Numbered from the stretch's first letter, positions 1-6,711 are shown. The stretch: DNA of 13,964 nt from an uncultured Desulfobacterales bacterium (GCA_937925895.1 CALANC010000461.1:1-13964); one strand, 5' to 3'. Numbers and translations: made by a program. Notes: a model not told the origin generated them from the letters alone.

Positions 1-1061
1 CTCGATTGTATTTCAATATGGTGTTCCAGATTACATGTCTGAGTAATAAAAGTAGCGCCGTCATCGAGTTTCTTTAACGGTTTGATGACAAAGTGCTTTA
101 AACCTAAAAGGGTAAGCACACTGAGAAGTAGAAGTGCGATAAAGAGAGAAAATAGAATTTTGAAATTGATATGCCAGATTGCTTTTTCAATTTCTGCCAC
201 GGGAACAATGGCTGCAAATTTCCACCCCAGGATCGGAGATGTGTAAAAAAAAGCATACATCTCTTTTGAATCTTTTTCGAAAACAGAACGCCCTTCATTT
301 TTGTTGAAAATTTCCTTGGCAAGCTTGGCATCAATAGTAGTTAAATCCTTGAACAGCAAGGATTTATCACGGCTTGCCAGTACGGTTCCATGTTCATCAA
401 ATAGTTCTATGAAACCGCCATAATCCAGTTCGACGTTTGCGATATATTCCGCCAGATCTTCTAGGGTAATAGCAACGCCGAGTACACCGTAAAAGTTGCC
501 TTCAATACCAACAAGCGCTTTCACAAAACTTATACTCACGTCAGGCGTTGTTACCGATCGAAATGGCGGCGTTCTTTTTATCTTGCCGGGATTCTCCTTG
601 CCCAGGACATACCAGGGTCTGGCCCTGGGGTCATAGCGGGTGGGCCTGGCTCGTTTGTGAGATCGTACAAAGCTTCCGTTCTCACGACCCATGAATACTG
701 AATGGACATATGGATGAGTCATCCGGTATCTGTTGAATATGGTTATTATCTGCCGCTCAAGACTGCCAATGCTATATTGAAAGGTGGCTTCATCAGCATT
801 AATAAAATTGGTAAAGTCTTTATCATTCTTAGAACGAACCCGCTCGTTTAGGGCAATTGCTTCTAAATCATTCTCCATATTATCTAAGAAGCTGGTCAGC
901 ACGAAATCAATGTGAGCAAGTTGCTCACCATAGTTCTTCGAAATTGCGGTGATGATATTATTTCGCAGCGTCGATGATAGTAAGGTTCCGATCAGAATCA
1001 AAATACCTATGCTGACACCGATATAGAGCAATAATATTTTATGCTTAAGCTTGAGCTTCAT
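1..1061 (-). CDS. dCache-HAMP transmembrane sensor protein, C-terminus outside window
   Basis: The frame is open for 353 codons from ATG (1059-1061) to the left edge, so the output domain is missing. Visible parts: a short basic N-terminus, TM helix 1 at about residues 10-31, an extracytoplasmic region at about 33-296, TM helix 2 at about 299-322, and the beginning of a HAMP linker (IKPLKKLDDG, 326-335). The extracytoplasmic part carries the dCache_1 signature YDPRARPWY (143-151) and a FVKAL..GVLGV segment, typical of small-molecule-binding Cache domains. The missing output could be a histidine kinase, a diguanylate or adenylate cyclase, or a chemoreceptor; the sequence cannot tell. No good Shine-Dalgarno sequence precedes the ATG. 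An 8-bp GC-rich hairpin (1111-1130) lies about 50 bp upstream. The homopolymer at 245-252 has eight A's, which keeps the frame open. Confidence 0.85.
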   Translation of the reverse strand, partial: MKLKLKHKILLLYIGVSIGILILIGTLLSSTLRNNIITAISKNYGEQLAHIDFVLTSFLDNMENDLEAIALNERVRSKNDKDFTNFINADEATFQYSIGSLERQIITIFNRYRMTHPYVHSVFMGRENGSFVRSHKRARPTRYDPRARPWYVLGKENPGKIKRTPPFRSVTTPDVSISFVKALVGIEGNFYGVLGVAITLEDLAEYIANVELDYGGFIELFDEHGTVLASRDKSLLFKDLTTIDAKLAKEIFNKNEGRSVFEKDSKEMYAFFYTSPILGWKFAAIVPVAEIEKAIWHINFKILFSLFIALLLLSVLTLLGLKHFVIKPLKKLDDGATFITQTCNLEHHIEIQS

Positions 1062-1110
1062 TGAGCAACTTCTGTAGTATGGTTTCGTTGATCTGGTTAA
1101 CTTGATAATT

Positions 1111-1130
1111 CCCCGCAGTTTGCTGCGGGG
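1111..1130. repeat. GC-rich perfect hairpin upstream of the Cache sensor
   Basis: The arms CCCCGCAG and CTGCGGGG form an 8-bp perfect stem around a TTTG loop, in an otherwise AT-rich spacer. No gene ends into it, so it is unlikely to be a terminator. It could be a 5' leader structure of the minus-strand sensor or a dispersed palindromic repeat. I recall similar CCCCGCAG palindromes in Desulfobacterales intergenic DNA, but cannot verify that here. Confidence 0.55.
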
Positions 1131-1340
1131 TCATTCATTATTATATCAGTATTTAATTGGGTTATTCAATATTTGAGGGTATCGTACATTAGTCAATTGT
1201 TGATTGCAAGATGGAGATATTTTAATGATTAATTCATGCAAGGAGTACAAGATATGGATTTGGGTCCCCTGGTTAAAAAGTTTTGATTTAGTTTCGAAAC
1301 CTTGAATTTTCGAGCCTTATATTTTCATGGTCGAAGGAAA

Positions 1341-1359
1341 ATTCCAAAATATTTGGAAT
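1341..1359. repeat. AT-rich perfect inverted repeat
   Basis: The arms ATTCCAAA and TTTGGAAT are separated by 3 nt. The size and symmetry would suit a dimeric regulator's operator, but no promoter or gene start is close by, so the role is open. Confidence 0.4.
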
Positions 1360-1443
1360 AATAACGACTATACAATATATGGTCAAAAAAACAGCGAGAA
1401 ATTTTCAGCAGTTTTTTCCCAAACAGTTAGGGGAATATAAGGT

Positions 1444-2020
1444 TTAAGGGTTATAGGTCGGGCCGCTATACGGTTTGAGCACTGCAATCTTGACCAATTG
1501 TCCCGCCCGCAGCGGTTTGCTAGCATCGATACCATTGAGAACCGCGGTGTATTCCATTTTCACTGCATTGTGTTCGCGAACGGACAGCTGAGAAAATGTT
1601 TCGCCGTCTTTGGCTGGAACGACCCGCAATCGCATTTCTTTGATGCCGGACCTTTCTGCATCCATAAGCGGCCTGAAACTGAGGGCACCATCGCGCAAGG
1701 TGGGACGTAGACGCTCCGGGCCTAGCCCTACATACTGATAAAGCAAACCGCGGTAGGCAAACCACAAAAAATGGATATGCATCGGTTCCCTACCGCTATT
1801 GTCTGTTTATATCACCAGATGCCCCGGGTATGGTCCAATTTTGATGTCCCTGGAGTGGGAAGGCTTGGCTCCGTATCCCTTTTCTAGGGTACGCGTCAAT
1901 TCATCAGCAGCTTGGCGAGGGGCAACATCTTTACCGGCCAATACTCATCACAAGCAAGGCTTCCTTGTTGGGCTCGACAGTCGACAATAGGTCAAGAATT
2001 AATTGATCTCGATAAAGCAT
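1444..2020 (-). pseudogene. Degraded C-terminal remnant of an M48 family metalloprotease
   Basis: The reading is broken into three pieces. Minus-strand 2018-2020 down to about 1931 gives a 29-residue stretch (MLYRDQLILDLLSTVEPNKE...) that hits TAA. One base shifted, a second piece runs KDVAPRQAADELTRTLEKGY...GPYPGHLVI to an in-frame TAA at 1807-1809. After that stop, still in the same frame, TDNSGREPMHIHFLW continues into an open 112-codon segment (1782-1444). The joined reading matches the C-terminal region that follows the peptidase domain in many proteobacterial M48 proteins: a YVGLGPE-type strand, then SFRPL, then RLRVV.AKDGET and a final LNG......AGQLVKI module. The HEXXH catalytic domain is absent. 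One frameshift, one nonsense codon, no N-terminus and no start signal make this a relic. Family assignment is from remembered pattern similarity. Confidence 0.75.
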
Positions 2021-2055
2021 ACAAAGATGGTATAATTATTGAAAAAGAGTATAAG

Positions 2056-2070
2056 CTTTGCTAGGCAAAG
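2056..2070 (-). terminator. Weak terminator candidate downstream of the secreted-protein pair
   Basis: CTTTGC and GCAAAG form a 6-bp stem with a 3-nt loop, about 65 bp beyond the stop at 2134. On the minus strand it is followed by a T-rich tract that is neither immediate nor pure, so efficiency is doubtful. Confidence 0.25.
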
Positions 2071-2133
2071 ACACTTTTCGGGGAATTAAAATTTATAGTT
2101 TTATATCCTTATCCGAGTAAACCGGAAAAGCGC

Positions 2134-2547
2134 CTATTTTGGTGTACACGCTCCGAATACAATAAATCCTTCTTGGTCGCCGGAGGCCGTTAACACCATC
2201 TTCCCATTAGCCTCATCGATCACCATACTCCACCCCTTGCTAGTTTGGGTCCCCTGGAGTATCAGCTTGCCGTCGCTACGCTCCATGTTTTCGATTTCAG
2301 TGGTTCTGACTTCTCCCTCTGCGTTCTTTCCGGTAATGGTCTTGGATTTGAAGTTAACTTTAAGAAACTGCGGGATATTAATGCTGTCGGCCGTCCCATT
2401 TTGACAATTGCCATTTTCCCCGCATTCGATGGTTTCAACCACGGCACAGATTAACGGAACAGATCCGTCGAAGTCACCGGCTGAAACCAGAAGAGGGGTT
2501 AAGCCGACCAAAAACAAAGTTAAGATTAGCCCATGCCATTTTTTCAT
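2134..2547 (-). CDS. Small secreted protein of unknown function with four cysteines
   Basis: From ATG 2545-2547 the product is 137 residues. Residues 1-23 form a clear Sec signal peptide: MKKWHG, a hydrophobic core LILTLFLVGLTPLLV, and a likely cut after VSA. The mature part is about 114 residues, with Cys34, Cys42, Cys48 and Cys134, enough for two disulfides in the periplasm, and has the feel of a small beta-rich domain (ERSDGKLILQG, GWSMVI). I do not recognise a characterised family. Two in-frame ATGs lie upstream (2557-2559 and 2563-2565), but only the chosen one is preceded by a Shine-Dalgarno (GGGAGGA at 2551-2557) and gives a normal signal peptide. The preceding gene's stop is 17 bp away, so the two are probably cotranscribed. 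Confidence 0.75.
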   Translation of the reverse strand: MKKWHGLILTLFLVGLTPLLVSAGDFDGSVPLICAVVETIECGENGNCQNGTADSINIPQFLKVNFKSKTITGKNAEGEVRTTEIENMERSDGKLILQGTQTSKGWSMVIDEANGKMVLTASGDQEGFIVFGACTPK

Positions 2548-2550
2548 TGT

Positions 2551-2557
2551 TCCTCCC
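2551..2557 (-). promoter_or_regulatory. Shine-Dalgarno that decides the start of the secreted protein
   Basis: GGGAGGA on the minus strand lies 3 nt before ATG 2545-2547. It overlaps the first upstream ATG (2557-2559) and lies after the other (2563-2565), so neither of those can use it. Confidence 0.6.
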
Positions 2558-2564
2558 ATTATCA

Positions 2565-3056
2565 TTACTTTATTGTGTACCCCCGACCTTCAAGACATGC
2601 GCCATAAGCGCGATTATAATTATTACGCCTTTGCTGGTATTGAGCTGCCTGCTCCTGGGCCCATTGCTGTTCCGCTTGCTCTTGTTGTCGTTTCTGACCC
2701 TGTCGCCGCATGCCACCGAAAAGGGCACCGGAAGCGGCCCCTATTGCGGCACCTTTGCCTGCATCACCGGCGATGGCACCGACAGCGACGCCAACCACTG
2801 CGCCCCGAGCACCGCCTCGGACGACGCCACCTTGTTTAGCCTCTTGTTTGGGCGGCGGCTTAGTTGCTTTGGGCACCTCCATGGGATCAAAATTGGTTTG
2901 CTTTTTGGCCCAATTATAACACTCGAACTTGTCCTTATCCATTTGCTCCTGGCTTTGATTTTTGGCTGGGTAGATAATCATCTCTTGGGCCAGAACAGGA
3001 CCTGAAACAAGGGACAGCAGTATCATGAATGCTATCGCATATTTAGTTGTTCTCAT
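2565..3056 (-). CDS. Periplasmic glycine-zipper protein
   Basis: 163 residues. A signal peptide (1-23, ending PVLA) is followed by a mature start at QEMIIYPAKNQ. Residues 35-57 contain a conserved-looking QEQMDKDKFECYNWAKKQT block with Cys46. Residues 77-117 form a Gly/Ala-rich glycine zipper (GARGAVVGVAVGAIAGDAGK and on), able to insert into or pack against membranes. Residues 118-147 are a Gln-rich, probably helical segment, and the end YNRAYGACLEGRGYTIK has Cys154. This order is familiar from Gly-zipper proteins of delta-proteobacteria annotated only by that motif. Function is unknown; envelope stress or outer-membrane roles are guesses. AGGAG lies 7 nt before the ATG. The gene is the first of a two-gene unit with the secreted protein downstream. 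Confidence 0.8.
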   Translation of the reverse strand: MRTTKYAIAFMILLSLVSGPVLAQEMIIYPAKNQSQEQMDKDKFECYNWAKKQTNFDPMEVPKATKPPPKQEAKQGGVVRGGARGAVVGVAVGAIAGDAGKGAAIGAASGALFGGMRRQGQKRQQEQAEQQWAQEQAAQYQQRRNNYNRAYGACLEGRGYTIK

Positions 3057-3177
3057 ACGAATTCTCCTTTTGTTTCTGTTTTTGTGAGCAAACCTCTTGT
3101 TGATGTTAATCTGAATTATGCGGCAACCGCCTCCAAAAGGTAGTTCCGCAAGCCTAAAAACCGTTTTCAGTAGATAC

Positions 3178-3197
3178 CCACGGGCTTACGCCCGTGG
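3178..3197. repeat. REP-like hairpin repeat, copy 1
   Basis: Arms CCACGGGC and GCCCGTGG enclose a TTAC loop. A near-identical copy lies 62 bp to the right. Hairpins of this type occur as dispersed intergenic palindromes in several phyla, sometimes mobilised by RAYT (TnpA_REP) transposases; no such gene is in the window. Confidence 0.75.
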
Positions 3198-3239
3198 CAC
3201 TTTAAAAAGGAATTTGCCAATTTTAGCTTTGATATTCAC

Positions 3240-3259
3240 CCACGGGCTCACGCCCGTGG
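3240..3259. repeat. REP-like hairpin repeat, copy 2
   Basis: Arms are identical to copy 1, with loop TCAC instead of TTAC. One change in the loop and none in the stems suggests the stem is what is conserved or copied. Confidence 0.75.
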
Positions 3260-3429
3260 TCTTCTGCCAATTTTGATAGCCTTACCTTGATTTCAAGTTG
3301 CTAAATGGATTGGGGTTCCCTAAAAAATCGCCTTTCCAACTCAAAGCCCAGCGAAAACTCCATTTACAACTGAAATTTGAAAATACCTCTCTTGTCCGAT
3401 ATTTGCAAGAATATTTATCGACATGCCAC

Positions 3430-3582
3430 CTAAGTGCTTACAGTCAACCATATCCCGGTATGGTGTCCCTTATCAGAGACAAGATTCAATGCCGGGTCAA
3501 TCCTCAGATGGACAGCATCGTTGTAGTCTTCGTATCCAGCAGCGATTGAGTAAACCCTCTGGCCTATCATTTGCTCAAACGT
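3430..3582 (-). pseudogene. Relic of an IS1380 family transposase
   Basis: A 50-codon open stretch ends at TAG 3430-3432 and is closed upstream by a TAA a few codons before 3582. It reads FEQMIGQRVYSIAAGYED, then YNDAVHLRIDPALNLVSDKG. The QR-(V/L)..IA.GYED.ND...LR.DP pattern is characteristic of the N-terminal region of IS1380 family DDE transposases. Only about a tenth of a normal transposase (roughly 450 residues) is left, without a start codon, catalytic acidic residues or recognisable terminal inverted repeats. Confidence 0.75.
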
Positions 3583-3856
3583 AGTGATGGATTAGTATTA
3601 TCGTCGAGTTATGGTATATCAGATACAGGCGGGCACAAAATTTCAGAGCCGAGTTACATTCAGGCTGCATTATATATGCATAATTACTTTAAAAAATCAA
3701 GATTTCGCAGCGGCTGCCGTAGTTTTCAAACAAAGATTAATAATAAAATAAAAGAGGTTAGACTTTTCCGTGATTAAACCGGTTATCGAAAAAGTGGTAA
3801 AGACGTGGATGATTATGGTAATGATATTTTTTGGCGGGATTATTGGATTGGCTCTC

Positions 3857-3904
3857 AAAAAAAGGCCGTATCTGTCTGGTAGGCAGTTACGGCCTCATTT
3901 TTTT
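3857..3904 (-). terminator. Strong rho-independent terminator of the SQR-DUF1641 operon
   Basis: GGCCGTA (3864-3870) pairs with TACGGCC (3888-3894), with further CTG/CAG pairing inside the loop. Seven A's (3857-3863) and seven T's (3898-3904) flank it, giving a U-run on either transcript. It begins 11 bp after the DUF1641 stop, so its main job is to end that minus-strand transcript, though it could act in both directions. Confidence 0.9.
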
Positions 3905-3915
3905 AAGGTTTTTCG

Positions 3916-4611
3916 TTATTCAGATGGGGCTCCTGTCTCAACAGGCGCAGATAGCGGTAACGTGGCCTTAAGGCTGCCCATCGCCTTGGTTAACTCCAGC
4001 AAAACACCCAATCCTTGTTTGGCTTCCTTTCCGGAACAGGCCGAAAAAAGTCCAAAAGGACCGATGTCTTTACTTTTTTCCAGATCTATATTTGACGGCA
4101 GTTCAGCGAATTTCTCCAAAACCGCTATAGCCTGAGGATCGGTAATCTTTTGAGCCAAACCGAGCAAGGCGACCAAGCCATCACCGATCTGATCAATATC
4201 CTCGGGCAAGTAGGCGTCTGCGATCTTGGCCCGAATATTCAGCGTTGCGCCAAGAATGCGGAAAACGCCTTTTTGCTCCAAATCATCCAGATATTTGATG
4301 AACTGGGGTATCATCGTCCTCAACATTGGTTCAGATGTTTTTACAAAGTCAATAATGTTTTCCAATTGTTCCAGCGCATAGGTGATGTTCTTAACGCTTC
4401 TAAGAAACCGCTTTGTCAACACCGTCAAATCTTCCAACTGAAAACTAGATTCTACCTCCTCTAAATGTTTAATCAACATCGAGGAGGCTGGATGAGAGAT
4501 AATCATTAGGTCATCTTTTAGTTCTTTCAAACCTCTGGCAGAATCCGCCAGGGGAGCAATCTGGCTTTCAATTCGATCCAGTCGTTCTAAGATCAATTCT
4601 TCATTTGTCAT
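3916..4611 (-). CDS. DUF1641 family protein, partner of the SQR
   Basis: 231 residues, soluble, mostly helical, with no signal peptide. Residues 1-60 look like a coiled-coil helix pair (ILERLDRIESQIAPLADSAR). Residues 64-130 are a second helical block. Residues 140-213 carry the DUF1641 core: IGDGLVALLGLAQKI, then a final KQGLGVLLELTKAMGSLK helix of the kind that defines the family. A single cysteine, Cys192, lies just before it. The biochemical role of DUF1641 is unknown; members occur beside formate dehydrogenase genes and beside SQR-type flavoproteins. Here it starts 13 bp after the SQR stop with AGGAGG (4616-4621) at good spacing, so the two are translated from one message. A partner or membrane-recruitment role for the SQR is inference. 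Confidence 0.85.
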   Translation of the reverse strand: MTNEELILERLDRIESQIAPLADSARGLKELKDDLMIISHPASSMLIKHLEEVESSFQLEDLTVLTKRFLRSVKNITYALEQLENIIDFVKTSEPMLRTMIPQFIKYLDDLEQKGVFRILGATLNIRAKIADAYLPEDIDQIGDGLVALLGLAQKITDPQAIAVLEKFAELPSNIDLEKSKDIGPFGLFSACSGKEAKQGLGVLLELTKAMGSLKATLPLSAPVETGAPSE

Positions 4612-4624
4612 AGCGCCTCCTTTA

Positions 4625-5857
4625 TTAGATGCTCTGGCGCATTTTGCCAGCCATGTTGAATTGGGTTTCCAACGGTAACTCCAAACCCTTCAACATCATG
4701 TTCCAGTAAACCCATTTGAACATCATTTTCCCAATATAGTTCATTTGGCTTTCCCCTAGAAGAGAAAAGGGGCCCAGACCAGGAAAAGGGAACTTCCCGG
4801 GGAGAGGTTCCGTGTCATAGTCAAAATCGATCAGATAAGCCATACCATGGCTCGAGACGATAAATCACGTGGAATGTCCATCATAATCGGGCCTTGGCTT
4901 CTGACCTGCTATTTCACGGATGATGTTCTCCACCACAACGTCAGACTCATAGTGGGCAACTGCACCGGACTTGGAAGTGGGCACATTGGTTGCGTCACCG
5001 ATAACATACATATTTTCGTACCCTTCGGCCTGCAAGGTTCCCTTATTGGTGATGACGAAGCCCGTGGGGTCACCGATACCGCTGTCCATGAGCACTTGGG
5101 CACCAAAATGCGGCGGAATGGCTATGAGGAGGTCGTAGGGAACCTGATCACCCGTCACCGATTCAATCGTCTTTTTGCTGGCATCCACATTATCGATGGA
5201 CCAGTCCGGAATGATCTTGATGTTCTTTTGGTCGCATACGTCGCCTAAAACTTTGGAGGAAACAGGCTTTGTGAATGCGCCGTCTAGTGGGGTAACCAAA
5301 TTTATTTCGACATTGTCCCGTACCCCATTGTGGGTGAAAAACCAGTCTGCGAGATAGACAAACTCCAAAGGTGCAACAGGACATTTGATCGGCATTTCAG
5401 CTATATTGAGAACCACCCTTCCCTTGTCAAAGTACTTCCATCTCTCAAAAAGTGCCATAGCACCTTCTATGGTGTAATAGGTGTGAACGTCACCTAACCA
5501 GTCATCCATCATGCCGTCAATTTCTTCCGGCACAACCCTGCAACCCGTAGCGATGACCAACCAGTCGTAATCGTACTGGCTCTTTTTTGTTTTGACTTGC
5601 TTTTTCTCGTGGTCAACGCTGACAACCTCGTCCAAAACAAACTCGACCCCAGTGGAAATGAAGTCAGCTTTAGGCTTTGTGCATTCCTCCGGTTTGTAAA
5701 TCCCAAAAGGAATAAACAACCAGCCAGGCTGATAGTGGTGTACCGGGTCCTTGTCGATGATGGATATCTGCCATTCGCGTTCGCTTAATTCAATTCGCAG
5801 CTTGTTGGCGACCATCGTCCCACCGGGGCCCGAACCCAAAATGACAATTTTTTTCAT
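4625..5857 (-). CDS. sqr: Sulfide:quinone oxidoreductase with in-frame TGA, probable selenoprotein (Sec331)
   Basis: SQR is a membrane-associated FAD flavoprotein that oxidises sulfide to polysulfur and reduces quinone. Read with TGA 4865-4867 as selenocysteine, the product is 410 residues, near the usual 400-430. An FAD Rossmann motif ILGSGPGG is at 6-13, an ATG motif at 103-105, Cys159 (MPIKCPVAP) at the first redox-active cysteine position, and the second FAD motif YVIGDATNVP at 284-293. The TGA follows YDGHST and is followed in the same frame by FIVSSHG and then LIDFDYDTEPLPG, where relatives have a Cys (Cys356 in A. ferrooxidans, from memory). The tail GKMMFKWVYWNMM (about residues 377-389) is the usual C-terminal membrane-anchoring helix. 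The 72-codon frame after the TGA has no ribosome-binding site. Start ATG 5855-5857 has AAGGAAGG 5 nt upstream; a GTG two codons earlier overlaps that site. Ends in tandem TAA TAA. The alternative is a nonsense mutation. Confidence 0.82.
4838..4852 (-). promoter_or_regulatory. Candidate bacterial SECIS hairpin after the in-frame TGA
   Basis: On the minus strand AGCCAT pairs with ATGGCT around a GGU loop, a perfect 6-bp stem (7 with a G-U pair). The loop starts 18 nt after the TGA. Bacterial SECIS elements lie inside the coding region just downstream of UGA, with a small apical loop that has a G in its first two positions about 16-37 nt from the UGA; E. coli fdhF has 17 nt. A lower AUCG/CGAU pairing is also possible (UCGAU side near 4825). 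A short hairpin could arise by chance, partly because CCATGG is itself palindromic, so the strength comes from coincidence with the Cys-position TGA. Confidence 0.6.
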
Positions 5858-6114
5858 AAGCACCTTCCTTTACCAATGTTATTGTTTAATGTTAACGAAT
5901 ACAAATACTTACGTAAAGATTTACCACAAAATGGCATAAAATAAACCGCTTATTTTTACGGATTTTTCGAACAAAGTAAAATATAAGCAAAAAATGTAAC
6001 AGGACCTTGTGAAAGCGACAGGTGTCTCTATCAGAGAAGAAATTTTCTATACCACAATGTATTATAGCAGATGGTATTCAGGAGTCAAGAATCAAATTAG
6101 GTGAACTTTACATT

Positions 6115-6642
6115 TTATGACTTTTTCAACATCTCACTTATTTTCTTTAAGGTATCTGGATCGGTCTTTTGAATTAATTTTACCAGCTTTTCTTGATCAT
6201 CGATAAGATCTTCGTCCGCCTCTTTCAAGGCTTCCGGCCTTACTTTCAAAATCTTACAAACAGTTTCAACGAGACTGGTCGGAGAGATGGGTTTATCTAA
6301 CGTAATTCTTGGTCGCAATCCCGATGTCAGGGCACTGAATTCTTTGATTTGATCACTTCCCATTTCGTCGCGGGCATGCGCGGTGATGACAATTATGGGT
6401 AATTGGGCCCACTTTTTATTTTTCCTTAAACTACGAATTACCTTGATTCCGGACATCTTCGGCATAACCATATCGAGAGTCATTAAATCAGGTGAAAACG
6501 TCTCCACCTTTTCAAGTGCATCCAGGCCGTCAACAGCCACCTCAACTGTAAAGCCGGCATCTTCCAAGCAAGCGGCCAAAAAGTTACGAACATCCGGTTC
6601 ATCATCTACCACAAGAATCTTTTTTTTAAAGGCAATTGCCAT
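6115..6642 (-). CDS. Receiver-only response regulator with helical C-terminal extension
   Basis: 175 residues. Residues 7-130 form a CheY-like receiver: acidic pocket Asp13-Asp14, phosphoacceptor Asp57 (LMTLDMVMPKMSG), Thr87 (VITAHA) and Lys117 (LDKPIS), so all the phosphorylation residues are present. About 45 further residues are acidic and helical (ALKEADEDLIDDQEKLVKLI), with no DNA-binding, GGDEF, HD-GYP or other recognised output. It probably acts through protein contact or as a phosphate-relay intermediate. It lies downstream of another receiver gene and a sensor kinase on the same strand, but a 102-bp gap with a consensus promoter precedes it, so it can be expressed separately. AAGGAG is 8 nt before the ATG. 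Confidence 0.88.
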   Translation of the reverse strand: MAIAFKKKILVVDDEPDVRNFLAACLEDAGFTVEVAVDGLDALEKVETFSPDLMTLDMVMPKMSGIKVIRSLRKNKKWAQLPIIVITAHARDEMGSDQIKEFSALTSGLRPRITLDKPISPTSLVETVCKILKVRPEALKEADEDLIDDQEKLVKLIQKTDPDTLKKISEMLKKS

Positions 6643-6683
6643 TATCCATCTCCTTTATCCGCAGAAATTAAACCTAGGATCAG

Positions 6684-6711
6684 ATTATATTATTCGGAAT
6701 TCAGATGTCAA
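6684..6711 (-). promoter_or_regulatory. Consensus sigma-70 promoter for the downstream response regulator
   Basis: On the minus strand TTGACA (6706-6711) and TATAAT (6684-6689) are both perfect consensus hexamers, separated by 16 bp. They lie inside the 102-bp gap upstream of the regulator starting at 6642. The predicted start of transcription is near 6677, leaving a leader of about 35 nt with the Shine-Dalgarno. Two perfect hexamers at near-optimal spacing make this the best promoter in the window. Confidence 0.75.

Larger units (their letters stand above)
1062..1443. other. Gene-free spacer with two inverted repeats
   Basis: This 382-bp AT-rich stretch separates the Cache sensor from the protease relic. 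It contains a GC-rich hairpin (1111-1130) and an AT-rich inverted repeat (1341-1359). A 22-codon plus-strand frame (1379-1447) has no ribosome-binding site or recognisable similarity, and I do not call it a gene. Confidence 0.6.
3057..3915. other. Long spacer with hairpin repeats, transposase relic and terminator
   Basis: No intact gene is supported in these 859 bp. From left to right it holds the 5' region of the glycine-zipper gene, two copies of a CCACGGGC hairpin with a shared TGCCAATTTT element to the right of each (3215-3224 and 3265-3274), a decayed IS1380-type fragment, and the terminator of the SQR-DUF1641 operon. Plus-strand frames at 3298-3549, 3571-3777 and from 3770 have no support. 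Confidence 0.65.

Noticed and set aside
245..252. Possible frameshift in the Cache sensor at a homopolymer run
   Set aside because: Recounting gives eight A's, and the frame then stays open through Cache, TM2 and HAMP with sensible sequence on both sides.
1379..1447. 22-codon plus-strand mini-gene
   Set aside because: No ribosome-binding site and no similarity that I can recognise.
3298..3549. Plus-strand 83-codon frame
   Set aside because: It is partly the complement of the IS1380 relic, and the rest has no recognisable features.
3770..4135. Plus-strand small membrane protein starting with a GTG and a TM helix
   Set aside because: It runs through the terminator hairpin and into the antisense of DUF1641; the Shine-Dalgarno is poorly placed. 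Its TM-like stretch is short and likely chance.
4625..4843. Separate 72-residue small protein gene downstream of the SQR
   Set aside because: It has no Shine-Dalgarno, is in the same frame as the SQR, and its sequence is the SQR C-terminus. It is better read as part of the SQR after TGA readthrough.
5858..5863. GTG start two codons before the SQR ATG
   Set aside because: The AAGGAAGG ribosome-binding site overlaps this GTG but is 5 nt from the ATG, and the FAD motif sits normally after MKK.
6025..6037. Terminator after the second response regulator
   Set aside because: The stem TCTCT/AGAGA is only 5 bp and no T-run follows it on the minus strand.
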